Shown: positions 53,329 through 62,142, counted from the stretch's first letter. The stretch is DNA of 64,000 nt from CAWABB01 sp963780165 (GCA_963780165.1 CAWABB010000001.1:1178001-1242000), one strand, 5' to 3'. Notes: a model not told the origin generated them from the sequence alone. Numbers and translations: made by a program.

Positions 53329-54583
53329 CAATTCCATTCCCCCGATTCTCCCGGCGATGGAACGACACACGCCCGGGGCGATCTTCCAACGGTCTGCTGT
53401 GTACCTTGGAAGCGCCGTGGTGGGAAGCGGCAGCACATTCATTGTATCCGTTGGTGTCGCCCGGTTTCTTGGCGAGCAGGCACTTGGGCTCTACGCGATC
53501 TGTATCACCGCGGTAATGATCCTTTCGCTGGTGGCCGACATGGGGATCGATTCGATTGTCTTGCGGACGTTCGCTCCGGAACGGCAGTCGACCGATCTCT
53601 CCTATCGTGTCATGTTCTCTGCAAGACTCCTCTCTGCCTTTGCGATGACGGTACTTGCGGCAGCAGTAGTTGGTGCCATCGACTACGACGGGAGAACCAC
53701 GCTGTTCGCGGCCCTCGCACTGATCGTCCCCAGAAGTCTCACGAGCTGTTTGGAGAGCTACCTGAAGGCGCGTTTGCGACAAAATGCCGTGGCGGCTGTA
53801 ACCGGCTCGATATCCGGGATGACGGTCGTGGCTTCATTGGCAGTGCTCTGGTATGGCGGCTCTCTGGACACCCTGTTTCTCACGCTTTTTCTTCTCGAGG
53901 TTCTACGGGTTGTGACTTATCTTGCAGTCATACACGCGGAGGGAGGCATCGGGCGGGGACCGGTGTGGATCGGCGGCCGGCAATTCTTCGGTCTGCTAAG
54001 AATATCGCTTCCGTTCGCGGCCCTGGGGCTGATTTCTTACGCCGGGGGAAAGGCAGACATTTTCCTGCTCGGCCTGCTGCGCGGCCCCGGTGATGCGGGC
54101 ATTTTCGCGGCCGCTGATCGGTTCTTGCTGGCCGGGAACCTGTTGGCCTTCTCGCTGTACGGCGCCATGCTACCGACACTTTCTGGTATTGACGATCTGA
54201 AGCAGCACAGAGGACTCGTTCGACGGCTCCTCACCGGCGCCGTCGGAATCGGGGTCCTCACCGGAGGAATTCTCTGGCTGGCGGCTCCGCTTCTTATCCG
54301 GACGACATTTGGATTCAGCGCATCCGTCCCGCTCCTTGAAGTGCTCTCTCTTTCGGTTGTTCCGCTGCTCTGCAATACCGTCCTGGGCGCGGCAGTCTTT
54401 TCACGGCACGGAGAACGGGCGGCGGTCGTTGTCCTTGGGACGGCAATGATTGCCAATTTGCTGCTGAACGCTGTACTGATTCCACCCTTCGGCCCGGCTG
54501 CCGCCGCCGGGGTTGCAGTTGGGTCGGAGTTCCTCATCAGCGCCGGGTACGGCGCTCTGTACTTTGGCAGGATGATCGCATGA
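53312..54583 (+). CDS. Wzx-like polysaccharide flippase (MOP superfamily)
   Basis: A 423-residue inner-membrane protein with about 12-14 hydrophobic segments. It has the O-antigen/teichoic-acid flippase pattern: an early GSGSTFIVSVGVARFLGEQA, 'G-x-Y-A-I', GIDSIVLRTFAPE and the later ADIFLLGLLRGPGDAGIFAA. It would flip undecaprenyl-linked glycan to the periplasmic face. The TTG at 53312 has AGGAG six nucleotides upstream and overlaps the GT87 stop; the ATG at 53357 lacks a ribosome site. It ends in ATGA overlap with the third radical SAM gene. Confidence 0.87.
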   Translation: MTSLPDNSIPPILPAMERHTPGAIFQRSAVYLGSAVVGSGSTFIVSVGVARFLGEQALGLYAICITAVMILSLVADMGIDSIVLRTFAPERQSTDLSYRVMFSARLLSAFAMTVLAAAVVGAIDYDGRTTLFAALALIVPRSLTSCLESYLKARLRQNAVAAVTGSISGMTVVASLAVLWYGGSLDTLFLTLFLLEVLRVVTYLAVIHAEGGIGRGPVWIGGRQFFGLLRISLPFAALGLISYAGGKADIFLLGLLRGPGDAGIFAAADRFLLAGNLLAFSLYGAMLPTLSGIDDLKQHRGLVRRLLTGAVGIGVLTGGILWLAAPLLIRTTFGFSASVPLLEVLSLSVVPLLCNTVLGAAVFSRHGERAAVVVLGTAMIANLLLNAVLIPPFGPAAAAGVAVGSEFLISAGYGALYFGRMIA

Positions 54584-56049
54584 TCGCACTGGTCAACGCA
54601 AGGGCAACAGACTGGCATGCACGCCTCCCCCTCTCGGTTCTGGCGATCGGAGCCTCTCTTGAGGGGCGATATCCCTACGCAGTCTTCGATGGAAACCTCG
54701 ATAGACAACTGGAGTCGACGTTGTGCGAGGCCGTCGCAACCCGCGGAATCCGCTACGTGGCCTTTACTGTCATGCCTGGGCGTCAGCTGACAGAGTCGAT
54801 ACTCCTGACGCAGACTCTCCGCTCCCGGTTTCCCACGATTACGGTGGTCTGGGGAGGGTACTTTCCTACACTGCATTCTGAAGTCGTGCTTGCCTCAGGC
54901 CTCGTCGACTACGTGATACGCAATCAGGGGGATCGCGCGTTCGTCCAGCTGATCGAGACCCTCGAGGCAGGTGGATCGTGTGCATCCATCCGGGGTCTTT
55001 CGTATGTCGACGGAACAATCCGACACAACGCGGCGGAAGAGATTCTTGACCCGGAAACCTTTCCACCGATTCCATACCAGGCCGTCGACGTCCGGCGCTA
55101 CATCGAGAGGACGGTGGTCGGCACGCGGACGATCAACTATCATTCCAGCGTCGGATGCCCGTTTCCCTGCGGCTTCTGCGCCGTTGCTGCCTCGTACGGG
55201 GCGCGCTGGCGCGGATTGTCGGCCGGGCGCATCTCCGCCGATCTCCTCTCCCTGCAGCGGCAGTACGGGATCAACGCAGTGGAATTTCATGACAACAACT
55301 TCTTCACCGCAGAATCACGGGTTCTGGAATTCGCGCGGCTGATGCACGGAGCCGGGATAACCTGGTGGGGCGAAGGCAGGCCCGACACGTTGCTTGCATA
55401 CGACAGCGGCACGTGGGAGGCGATGAAGGTCGGCGGATGCGTCATGATCTTCCTCGGCGCCGAGTCCGGATCGTCAACAACGCTTGCGCTGATGCACAAG
55501 GGGGGTACCCAGACCCCCGACACCGTCCTGACCCTCGCGGACCGAATGGGTCGATACGGCATCATCCCGGAATTTTCGTTTGTCCTCGGGAGTCCGTCTG
55601 AGGGGATCGACGACGCCCTTGAACACGATTTTTCGTATATCCGCGCCGTCAAGCGAATCAATCCCGACGCGGAGATCATCCTTTACGTCTATTCGCCGGT
55701 CTTCTTTGATGAGGCGGAAATATTCAAGAGCGCTCGTGCGCATTCGTTTGCTTATCCGTCGACTCTCACAGACTGGCTCAAGCCCGAGTGGCGCGCACAT
55801 GATCTCCGCAAGACACCCGTCGCACCGTGGCTGACGCGGAAGCATCTGAACCGGATCAGGAATTTCGAGAGAGTCCTGAACGCACGGTATCCCACACGAT
55901 CAGATCTCAAACTGGGCCGCGTCAGGAGGGGGGTACTCAGGGCGATCGGATCGTGGCGATATGCCACCGGTTTCTATGTGCTTCCGTACGAGATCGCCGC
56001 AATGCAGCGATTGTTCCGGTATCGACAGCCCGAAATCGAAGGGTTCTGA
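54580..56049 (+). CDS. B12-binding-domain radical SAM protein (third of three)
   Basis: A 489-residue radical SAM enzyme, only distantly similar to the first two in the cluster. Its cobalamin-type N-terminal domain has LPLSVLAIGASLEGRYPYAV, VVWGGYFPTLHSEVVL and VDYVIRNQGDRAF. The cluster-binding motif VGCPFPCGFC lies near residues 192-200, followed by EFHDNNFFTAE and GAESGSSTTLALM. This HpnJ/BchE-like type often acts on lipids or prenyl-linked molecules. It is coupled by overlap to the flippase before and the methyltransferase after (TGATG), so all three are made together. Substrate unknown. Confidence 0.87.
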   Translation: MIALVNARATDWHARLPLSVLAIGASLEGRYPYAVFDGNLDRQLESTLCEAVATRGIRYVAFTVMPGRQLTESILLTQTLRSRFPTITVVWGGYFPTLHSEVVLASGLVDYVIRNQGDRAFVQLIETLEAGGSCASIRGLSYVDGTIRHNAAEEILDPETFPPIPYQAVDVRRYIERTVVGTRTINYHSSVGCPFPCGFCAVAASYGARWRGLSAGRISADLLSLQRQYGINAVEFHDNNFFTAESRVLEFARLMHGAGITWWGEGRPDTLLAYDSGTWEAMKVGGCVMIFLGAESGSSTTLALMHKGGTQTPDTVLTLADRMGRYGIIPEFSFVLGSPSEGIDDALEHDFSYIRAVKRINPDAEIILYVYSPVFFDEAEIFKSARAHSFAYPSTLTDWLKPEWRAHDLRKTPVAPWLTRKHLNRIRNFERVLNARYPTRSDLKLGRVRRGVLRAIGSWRYATGFYVLPYEIAAMQRLFRYRQPEIEGF

Positions 56050-56747
56050 TGGATCTTGTCTCCCTGCAGCCCACGATACAACTGATCAGGCGCGTGTATT
56101 CAGCCATCGCGCGTCCGGTCTTCCGCACATTCTACATGCATCGGACTCGGACGACCACCGTTGATGGTATGCGGTTTTCGGTCCCGCCCGGTGTGTTTCA
56201 CCCGGACTTTTTTGTCAGCAGCAGAATGCTCGCGCACCATGTCGGCTCGTTGCGACTTCTCGGGGCTCGGGTGCTGGATTTGGGGACCGGGTCCGGCATT
56301 GTGGGGATTTGTGCGGAGAAAGCCGGGGCACTCGTGACCGCAACGGACATCAGCCCAATCGCTGTCAAGGCCGCCCTGGACAACGCGCAGTCCAACCACT
56401 GCACCAATCTTTCCGCCACGGTAAGCGACCTCTTCGAGACAATTGGACGACAGGAGCTTTTTGATCTGATCGCGTGGAACCCGCCGTTCTATCCTGCGGC
56501 CGCGGCGGACCTCCCCGCGCATGCCTGGTACGCCGGGGAAGGATACGCCGTCATTCGTCGTTTCGCAGCCGACGCTTTTGACTATCTGCGCCCGGGTGGG
56601 GCGGTCCTGCTCGTCCTCTCCTCAGACCTGGATCTTCCGCGACTCCTCTCCATTTTCAACGATCATCACTGGAAGGCAAATCTGCTCGAAGCTCACACAG
56701 GGCTTTTCGAAGACCACGTCGTGCTGGAGTTCAGACACCGGGAGTGA
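56049..56747 (+). CDS. HemK/PrmC-like methyltransferase
   Basis: A 232-residue class I methyltransferase. The SAM loop is VLDLGTGSGIVGICA, followed by VTATDISPIAVKAALDNA, and the motif IWNPPFYP (read AWNPPFYP) is the N-P-P-F/Y signature of enzymes that methylate planar amide or amine nitrogens such as PrmC, though it also occurs in small-molecule enzymes. It lacks the PrmC N-terminal helical domain, so release-factor methylation is unlikely. The ATG at 56049 overlaps the preceding stop; the longer frame upstream lies inside the radical SAM gene. It closes the glycan cluster. Confidence 0.82.
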   Translation: MDLVSLQPTIQLIRRVYSAIARPVFRTFYMHRTRTTTVDGMRFSVPPGVFHPDFFVSSRMLAHHVGSLRLLGARVLDLGTGSGIVGICAEKAGALVTATDISPIAVKAALDNAQSNHCTNLSATVSDLFETIGRQELFDLIAWNPPFYPAAAADLPAHAWYAGEGYAVIRRFAADAFDYLRPGGAVLLVLSSDLDLPRLLSIFNDHHWKANLLEAHTGLFEDHVVLEFRHRE

Positions 56748-56766
56748 ACCGTCACGCTGCTCCCAT

Positions 56767-56900
56767 CCAAAAGTCCCCGGGCCAAAACCCCATTAGGGAC
56801 TCTCCGATCAGGGAGCAGTGTCGTGAAGCGGGATTGGATTTGAGGTGGAAGCCCTTGCTGGGATAGGAGAGACCCGATCATTCGGAACCAGCGGGGATGT
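56767..56900 (+). repeat. Dispersed modular repeat, copy 9 (module A variant only)
   Basis: CAAAAGTCCCCGGGCCAAAA, CTCCGATCAGGGAGCAG and GAAGCGGGATTGGATTTGAG match module A variants of copies 3 and 7. The core is missing; the sequence runs into a 5'-truncated ndh gene. Confidence 0.7.
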
Positions 56901-56905
56901 AACTG

Positions 56906-57895
56906 GTGCGTGGCTGGAACAAGCAGCACGCCTTTGTTCTGAAGACCCTGGAACAGGGAATCGCCCTTCGCAACCATATCCTCTGCTGTTTTGAACGTGC
57001 GGTTCATGAGCCCGACCTGGCGCGCCGCCGATGTCTCCTGACATTCGCGATCGTCGGGGGCGGACCCACGGGCGTAGAATTCGCTGGCGCCCTCGCGGAG
57101 CTCATCCGCGGCCCGCTGGCAAGGGATTACAGGGGTCTTGATTTTCGCGACGTACGGGTTGCGCTTCTCGAGGCGACGAAGACCCTCCTGTCCGGTCTAC
57201 CGGGGAAGCTTTGTACATATGCGGAGAATCGGCTGCGGCGCATGGGCGTCGAGGTGCACCTGGGGGCAATGGTGAACGATGTAGATGGCAATTTTCTGGG
57301 ATTGAAGGACGGCACAAGCATACCCACTGAGACCGTTGTCTGGACGGCCGGCGTGCGTGGGGACCGGATGGCGCAGCTCTGGGGGTTGCCCATTTCCAAG
57401 GGAGGGCGCGTCGGTGTGTTGCCTACACTGCAACTTGTCGGTCATCCCGAAGTATTCATCACTGGCGATCTCGCCCATATTGAGAGAGATGATCGCCCCC
57501 TTCCCATGATAGCTCCCGTCGCGATCCAGCAGGGGACCGCAGCCGCACGAAATATCCTCCACCTGATGAAGGGAGAGGATCCCACTCCGTTTTACTACCG
57601 GGATCCTGGCATGATGGTGACAATTGGCCGAAACGCGGCGGTTGCCGTTGTTGGCGGATTCTCCGTGACAGGCTTTGCCGCCTGGGTTGTATGGCTGAGT
57701 GTCCACCTCGCAAAACTGATCGGCTTCCGCAACCGGCTCGTGGTCCTGATAAACTGGGCCTGGGACTATCTCTTCTATGAGAGGGCTGTCCGCCTCATAC
57801 TGCCGATGCAGCCTTGCAGGGAATCGAGCGTCCGGGGAATCACTCCAGATTCCACCAGGCGACCACAGTCAGATCTCCTTACACGTTCGGCCTGA
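56906..57895 (+). pseudogene. ndh: Type II NADH dehydrogenase (NDH-2), 5'-truncated
   Basis: The reading frame matches the C-terminal two-thirds of NDH-2, the single-subunit membrane-associated enzyme that passes electrons from NADH to quinone. The first recognisable part is LKTLEQGIALRNHILCCFER. The NADH-binding Rossmann motif FAIVGGGPTGVEFAGALAE, FITGDLAHI and the C-terminal membrane-anchor region (FAAWVVWLSVHLAKLIGF) follow. The N-terminal FAD-binding motif (GGGxGG), usually about 130 residues earlier, is missing. Just before the homology begins lies repeat copy 9, so the repeat marks the break. The GTG at 56906 would give a protein without FAD site, unlikely to be active. Confidence 0.82.
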
Positions 57896-57901
57896 AAGAA
57901 T

Positions 57902-59350
57902 ATGAACGACTACAGGATTGAAAAGGATTTTCTGGGCGATGTGAAGGTCCCGAAGAATGCGTACTGGGGAGCGCAGACCCAGAGGGCGATCAACAATTTC
58001 CCCGTCAGTGGCCTCGTCTTCCCCCCCGTTTTCATCCGCTCACTGGGGGCGGTGAAACAGGCCTGCGCCAGCGTCAATCGTGAAATCGGACTCCTGGATT
58101 CGCGCCTGGCCGATGCAATCATCCGATCTTGCGAGGAGGTCCGGGAAGGGAGATTCCATGATCAGTTCCCCGTGGATGTTTTTCAGACAGGGTCGGCAAC
58201 ATCCACAAACATGAACGCCAATGAGGTCATTGCGACCAGGGCGAATGAGATCCTCACGCGCGCAAAGAACACCACAACGCCGGTCCACCCCAACAACCAC
58301 GTGAACATGGGGCAATCATCCAATGACGTCATCCCTACAGCGATCCATGTTTCTGCCCGTCTCCACCTGGAGGAATTGCTCCTCCCGGCGCTGGGGATCC
58401 TCCACGATACCATCACGGGCCAACAGTCAAGATATCGGACCGCTGTAAAGACGGGCCGAACCCATCTCATGGATGCAATGCCCCTCACTGTGGGACAGGA
58501 AATGTCGGGATGGGCGACCCAGATAGAGTATTCCAGGAGAAGGATTGAGAGCACGTTCGCCCGGCTATCGGAACTTGCAATAGGTGGAACGGCTGTTGGA
58601 ACCGGGATCAATGCACCGTCCGGGTTCGGGGCATGGGTCGCGAAGAAATTGTCCGAACTGACAAAGATCGACTTCACGGAAGCAACGAATCACTTCGAGG
58701 CGCAGTCGGCACAGGATGCCATAGTTGAACTTTCGGGGCAGCTGAAGACGTATGCCACGGTTCTCATGAAGATCGCCAATGACCTACGCTGGATGAGCAG
58801 CGGTCCCGTATCTGGTCTCGGTGAAATCCGGCTCCCCTCCCTCCAGCCAGGCTCATCCATGATGCCGGGGAAGGTCAATCCGGTCATCCCTGAAGCGGCG
58901 AGGATGGTCGCTGCTCAGGTCATCGGAAACGACACGGTCATTGCTCTCTCCAATTCAATGGGGGATTTTCAGCTCAACGTGATGCTCCCGGTGATTGCCC
59001 ACAACATTCTTCAGTCCATTACTCTCCTTGCGAACGTCTCCCGGTTGATTGCAGAAGAAGGCGCTCGCGGGGCTCGAAGTGAACGAAGACCATCTCCTGG
59101 AGTCTGCCCGCCGGAACCCCGTGATTGCCACGGTCCTGAGTCCTCTTATAGGCTATGAGAAGGCGGCAGAGGTGGCGAACAAGGCATCAAAGGAGAGGAA
59201 GACGGTCAAAGAAGTAGTGGTGGAGCTGGGCTACCTTTCACCTGAAGAAGCAGAGAGGATAATGGACCCCGGAACGATGACCGGACCGGGTCTCATGAGA
59301 GAGGGGTCTCCGATGTCGTCATCAGGACGCGAACTTAACCACAAAACTCC
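57902..59350 (+). pseudogene. fumC: Class II fumarase, interrupted by one frameshift
   Basis: Two frames form one complete class II fumarate hydratase (fumarate to L-malate, TCA cycle). Frame one (57902 to about 59058) covers the N-terminus (YRIEKDFLGDVKVP, YWGAQTQRAI), the active-site regions TGSATSTNMNANEVIATRAN and GRTHLMDAMPLTVGQE, and the signature GSSMMPGKVNP with its catalytic Ser. Frame two continues KALAGLEVNEDHLLESARRN to YLSPEEAERIMDPGTM. The join lies within 59052-59060 (GCAGAAGAAGGCG), where one extra base changes the frame. The homology ends near 59300; the tail beyond is an extension. Either a real pseudogene or a sequencing error in a purine run. It lies 7 bp after the truncated ndh frame. 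Confidence 0.85.
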
Positions 59351-59390
59351 GGATCCTCCAGAACTGTTCCCAGGCGCATGGACGTCATGA

Positions 59391-59815
59391 ACGGCTGGGA
59401 GGAGACAGCTGGAGCCTCACGCTCGCATTCGGGCAAACAGGCTGAGCGATGGGGCGCTTTGCAGGGCCCGGGGCTCAACACGGCAAAGACTGGCCGGTTT
59501 CCCCATTCAGGGCTCATCCAGCCAAAACTCCCAGGTCAGGCCTTCCAGGTCGGCAGGGCCCGAGCGCTGCGTCCTTCCGCCGTACGGAATCGCCCAGAAC
59601 CTCGAAGAACCCGAGCAAACAGGTGCAAGTCTCCCGCATGATGATCGGGGGAACAAAGGTGAACACTTCCCGCGTTCCTCAATGTGGGAGTGAAGGTAAT
59701 GAGTCCTGCTTCGTCGAAGGCCATTTTCCCCTTCCTTTTGCCAGAGAACGTGGAATCGACCTCGTCGGTGCAGCGATAGCCAGGCAGGTTCGCCAACGCA
59801 CGAGAGGAGGTGGCT
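59391..59815. other. Gap with no recognisable gene
   Basis: Overlapping frames on both strands are open over most of this 425-bp stretch, but none shows family motifs, a ribosome site or sensible composition. It may be decayed coding DNA. Confidence 0.4.
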
Positions 59816-60199
59816 GTGAAGGAGTTTATGCTTCTCATACGCAACCGTGGCGAGAGCAACCGGGCGATGTCCGCCCAACAGCATACGGCATTCGTCAAAG
59901 CCTGCGAGGTGTATATCCAACAGCTAAAGGCTGAGGGAAACCTGATTTCGGCGCAGCCGTTGATCAGAGAAGGGAAAATCGTCTCAGGGCGTGAGGGAGG
60001 CTGGAAGGAAGACTCGCTGCAGAGTAACAGTGAAATCCAGGTGGGCTACTATCACATCTTCGCCGCCGATATAGACGAAGCCGTTGCGATCGCAAAGAGA
60101 AACCCGGAATTCCAGTACAGCCCAACCGCGAAGATTGAAGTTCGCCCGATCAAGGCAATCGAGGAGAATACTGGGTTTGTTTATCCCACGGCGCCATAG
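59816..60199 (+). CDS. YCII-related (DGPF-type) small protein
   Basis: A 127-residue protein with the dimeric alpha-beta barrel fold of YCII-related proteins. It opens with KEFMLLIRNRGES, has the helix HTAFVKACEVYIQQLKAEGN, and ends with YHIFAADIDEAVAIAKRNP, the usual 'E-A-x-x-x-A-x-x-x-P' helix, and IEVRPI. The family is found fused to sigma factors or next to them; the biochemical role is unsettled. The GTG at 59816 was chosen because GAGGAGG is five nucleotides upstream; an earlier GTG (59810) overlaps the ribosome site. No sigma factor gene is nearby. Confidence 0.85.
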   Translation: MKEFMLLIRNRGESNRAMSAQQHTAFVKACEVYIQQLKAEGNLISAQPLIREGKIVSGREGGWKEDSLQSNSEIQVGYYHIFAADIDEAVAIAKRNPEFQYSPTAKIEVRPIKAIEENTGFVYPTAP

Positions 60200-60356
60200 A
60201 GTCACTCCCGTTTCCGAGGGGAATATACCCAGAATCTTCTCCTTCAATCCAGCCCTCAGTGGTCCTCAATGGTTTGACACGCCACAGTACTCGCCTTACG
60301 GGACCGGCGGGACCGCGGACTTCCAGGGTGGGTTAAGGGTAATGGCGGAGGGCCAG

Positions 60357-60456
60357 GCTTGTCACCCCACCAGCTGACGTGGGACATCAGCTTGTAGTTG
60401 CAGCTCAAATTCCCGGTGGGTGTGTGTGAGTGATTCAAGTTGCGGGTTCCGGGCAC
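60357..60456 (+). repeat. Dispersed modular repeat, copy 10
   Basis: The 5' part (GTCACCCCACCAGCTGACG, GGGACATCAGCTT) matches copy 3 (26173-26210). The CAGCTCAAATTCCCGG lead-in and core ending GCGGGTTCCGGGCAC at 60456 follow. The hairpin behind it is decayed: only the right arm TTGAGGGCTC remains. Confidence 0.8.
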
Positions 60457-60530
60457 CTAGAACTCATAGACGAGTCCTGACATCCAGCAGAATTGAGGGC
60501 TCTTTCTATTTCGGGAGTTAGCGCCGGAAT

Positions 60531-60656
60531 TCAGTTTATCTTGAACCGCGCTACCAAGTCCTCCCAGTCAATCCCAACTGTGAGCAACTTCTTTCTCACT
60601 GATTCCCAATTGTCAGCGGTAACGATCATGAGACAGCTCCCGTCCAACGACTGCAT
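60531..60656 (-). CDS. Possible short protein, 41 codons
   Basis: A minus-strand frame reads MQSLDGSCLMIVTADNWESV, then RKKLLTVGIDWEDL and ends VARFKIN. The composition is protein-like (alternating strand and amphipathic helix) and the frame remains open for ~25 codons upstream without a start, so it may be the 3' end of a truncated gene. I do not recognise the family. It lies between repeat copy 10 and the RibD-like gene. Confidence 0.35.
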   Translation of the reverse strand: MQSLDGSCLMIVTADNWESVRKKLLTVGIDWEDLVARFKIN

Positions 60657-60719
60657 CAAGCCGCGCCACGACGTGGCGTCGGCTTGAGTGAATGGTTGGC
60701 GCGCACTGTCCTCTTCACA

Positions 60720-61388
60720 TTACCACATCTCATTCGCCATCTTCTTTCGCCGGGCCAACTCCTTCTCGCTCGGCTCGGCACTCGCGAACGAACCGGGCTG
60801 GATATCGCCGCCTGTTACATAGGTACTCATCACAACGCCGGTGGTCGAAACCTGAGAGCGAACGAGCCGCAGCGCCGATGGCTTGGCGGTCTCGCTGAAG
60901 AGGCGCTTGCCCCGCCCAAGCACCACTGGAAAAGTCCACACGTTGTACTCGTCGATCAGTGAGGCGGCCTGAAGCGTTTGAATCAAATTGCCGCTGCCAA
61001 TCATCTGCAGGTCGGGGCCCGGTTGGGCCTTGAGAGCGATGATTGCCGAGACGACATCGCCGTGGAGCAGGGTCGCGTTGTTCCAGCGGAGCACCGTCAA
61101 CGTGCGCGAGGCAACATACTTCTTCGCTGCATTGAGCGTCTTCGCAATCGGATGGTCATCCGGCTGATAAGGCCAGTACGCTTCGAATATCTCATAGGTC
61201 CTGCGCCCGAGCACCAGCTCGCGATCCTTGCCGTCGAAACCTGATGCGGAGATGTCCATGCTTTCGTCATCGTAGCCGAACATCCAACCCCCAAGGGTAA
61301 AACGGCCCGTGGGGTCTTCTTCCGGTCCGCCGGGTGCTTGCATGATGCCGTCGAGCGACGCAAACGTGGATACGATGAGTTTTCTCAT
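60720..61388 (-). CDS. Dihydrofolate reductase/RibD C-terminal family protein
   Basis: A 222-residue cytoplasmic protein with the RibD_C fold. It opens RKLIVSTFASLDGIMQAPGG, typical of YyaP/YwjB-like proteins, and has LGRRTYEIFEAYWP, KKYVASRTL and LQMIGSGNLIQTLQAASLID, then FPVVLGRGKRLF, the NADPH-binding and core motifs of this group. The enzymes reduce pterin- or pyrimidine-like substrates, but most members have no proven reaction. A ribosome site (CAGGAG) eight nucleotides before the ATG at 61388 sets the start; the longer frame to 61529 is unlikely. It is downstream of the VOC gene on the same strand, with about 200 bp between. Confidence 0.87.
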   Translation of the reverse strand: MRKLIVSTFASLDGIMQAPGGPEEDPTGRFTLGGWMFGYDDESMDISASGFDGKDRELVLGRRTYEIFEAYWPYQPDDHPIAKTLNAAKKYVASRTLTVLRWNNATLLHGDVVSAIIALKAQPGPDLQMIGSGNLIQTLQAASLIDEYNVWTFPVVLGRGKRLFSETAKPSALRLVRSQVSTTGVVMSTYVTGGDIQPGSFASAEPSEKELARRKKMANEMW

Positions 61389-61597
61389 GGAAACACTCCT
61401 GTCGTGAGGTGCGTGTTGGTCATGCTTCTCCATAGAAGACCAGCATCTGCCATGCTGCGGAGATCGTCGAGAAGGTTGCGCCGATCCCAGAGTCGGAGTC
61501 AACCAACACTTCAGCAAATGGAAATTCACCGCTCATCCTTCCGTCAGCTTGGGCGACTGGTTAGGCCGCAGTGTGCGGCGGTGAGTAAGAAGCTTGC

Positions 61598-61984
61598 TCA
61601 TTGGCCTTGCGGCGGCTGCCATAGCTCGACCTTGTTTCCCTCTGGATCCATGACCCAGGCAAACTTCCCATACTCGGATTCGTCAATCTTCTCGAGCACA
61701 TTGCAGCCTTCTTCCTTCAAGACCTTGACCAAGGCGTGGAGGTCTTCCACTCGGTAGTTGACCATGAAGGAAGCAGAGCTCGGGGCAAAGTGATCACTTT
61801 CGTGCGGATCGATCAGCCAGGCAGTTGTTCCTGCAACCGGCTTGCCCTCGGAGTCGGTCCAGTCGAAGGCAGCTCCGCCCCAGACCTGGACATCGATCCC
61901 CAGGTGCCGCTTGTACCAAGCCTGCAGTGATGGTGCGTCTTTGGCCTTGAAGAAGATGCCGCCGATCCCAGTGACTCGCTTCAT
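61598..61984 (-). CDS. VOC-family (glyoxalase-like) protein
   Basis: A 128-residue cytoplasmic protein of the vicinal-oxygen-chelate superfamily. It has two beta-alpha-beta units: VTGIGGIFFKAKDAPSLQAW, YKRHLGIDV in the first and FMVNYRVEDLHALVKVLKEE, then DPEGNKVELWQP in the second. The terminal 'D-P-E-G-N-x-x-E-L-W' with the metal-binding Glu is the usual signature. Possible roles include glyoxalase, antibiotic binding or dioxygenase; the sequence does not decide. The ATG begins directly before the first strand. It lies upstream of the RibD-like gene, with repeat copy 11 behind its start. Confidence 0.87.
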   Translation of the reverse strand: MKRVTGIGGIFFKAKDAPSLQAWYKRHLGIDVQVWGGAAFDWTDSEGKPVAGTTAWLIDPHESDHFAPSSASFMVNYRVEDLHALVKVLKEEGCNVLEKIDESEYGKFAWVMDPEGNKVELWQPPQGQ

Positions 61985-62040
61985 GTGACCTCCAATGCGC
62001 GGTGGTGGTGAGAGGAATGTTGCTTCTGCGGCCTGACTAT

Positions 62041-62069
62041 TGTGAGTGATTCCGGTTGCGGGTTCCGGT
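62041..62069 (+). repeat. Dispersed modular repeat, copy 11 (core fragment)
   Basis: GTGAGTGATTCCGGTTGCGG, then GTTCCGGTC: the last 28 bases of the core with two changes. The following 100 bp, through the hairpin into the T9SS gene end, are homologous to 39500-39600 behind copy 6. Confidence 0.65.
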
Positions 62070-62088
62070 CAGTTGGTCACCTTACAAA

Positions 62089-62122
62089 AGAGCCCTCATC
62101 TCTTGGCGAGATGGAGGGCTCC
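62089..62122. terminator. Hairpin between repeat copy 11 and a T9SS gene
   Basis: AGAGCCCTCATCTC pairs with GAGATGGAGGGCTC with one mismatch across a short loop. Homologous to the hairpin at 39519. Confidence 0.65.
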
Positions 62123-62142
62123 TTCGATTGCCGGCCTAACGG

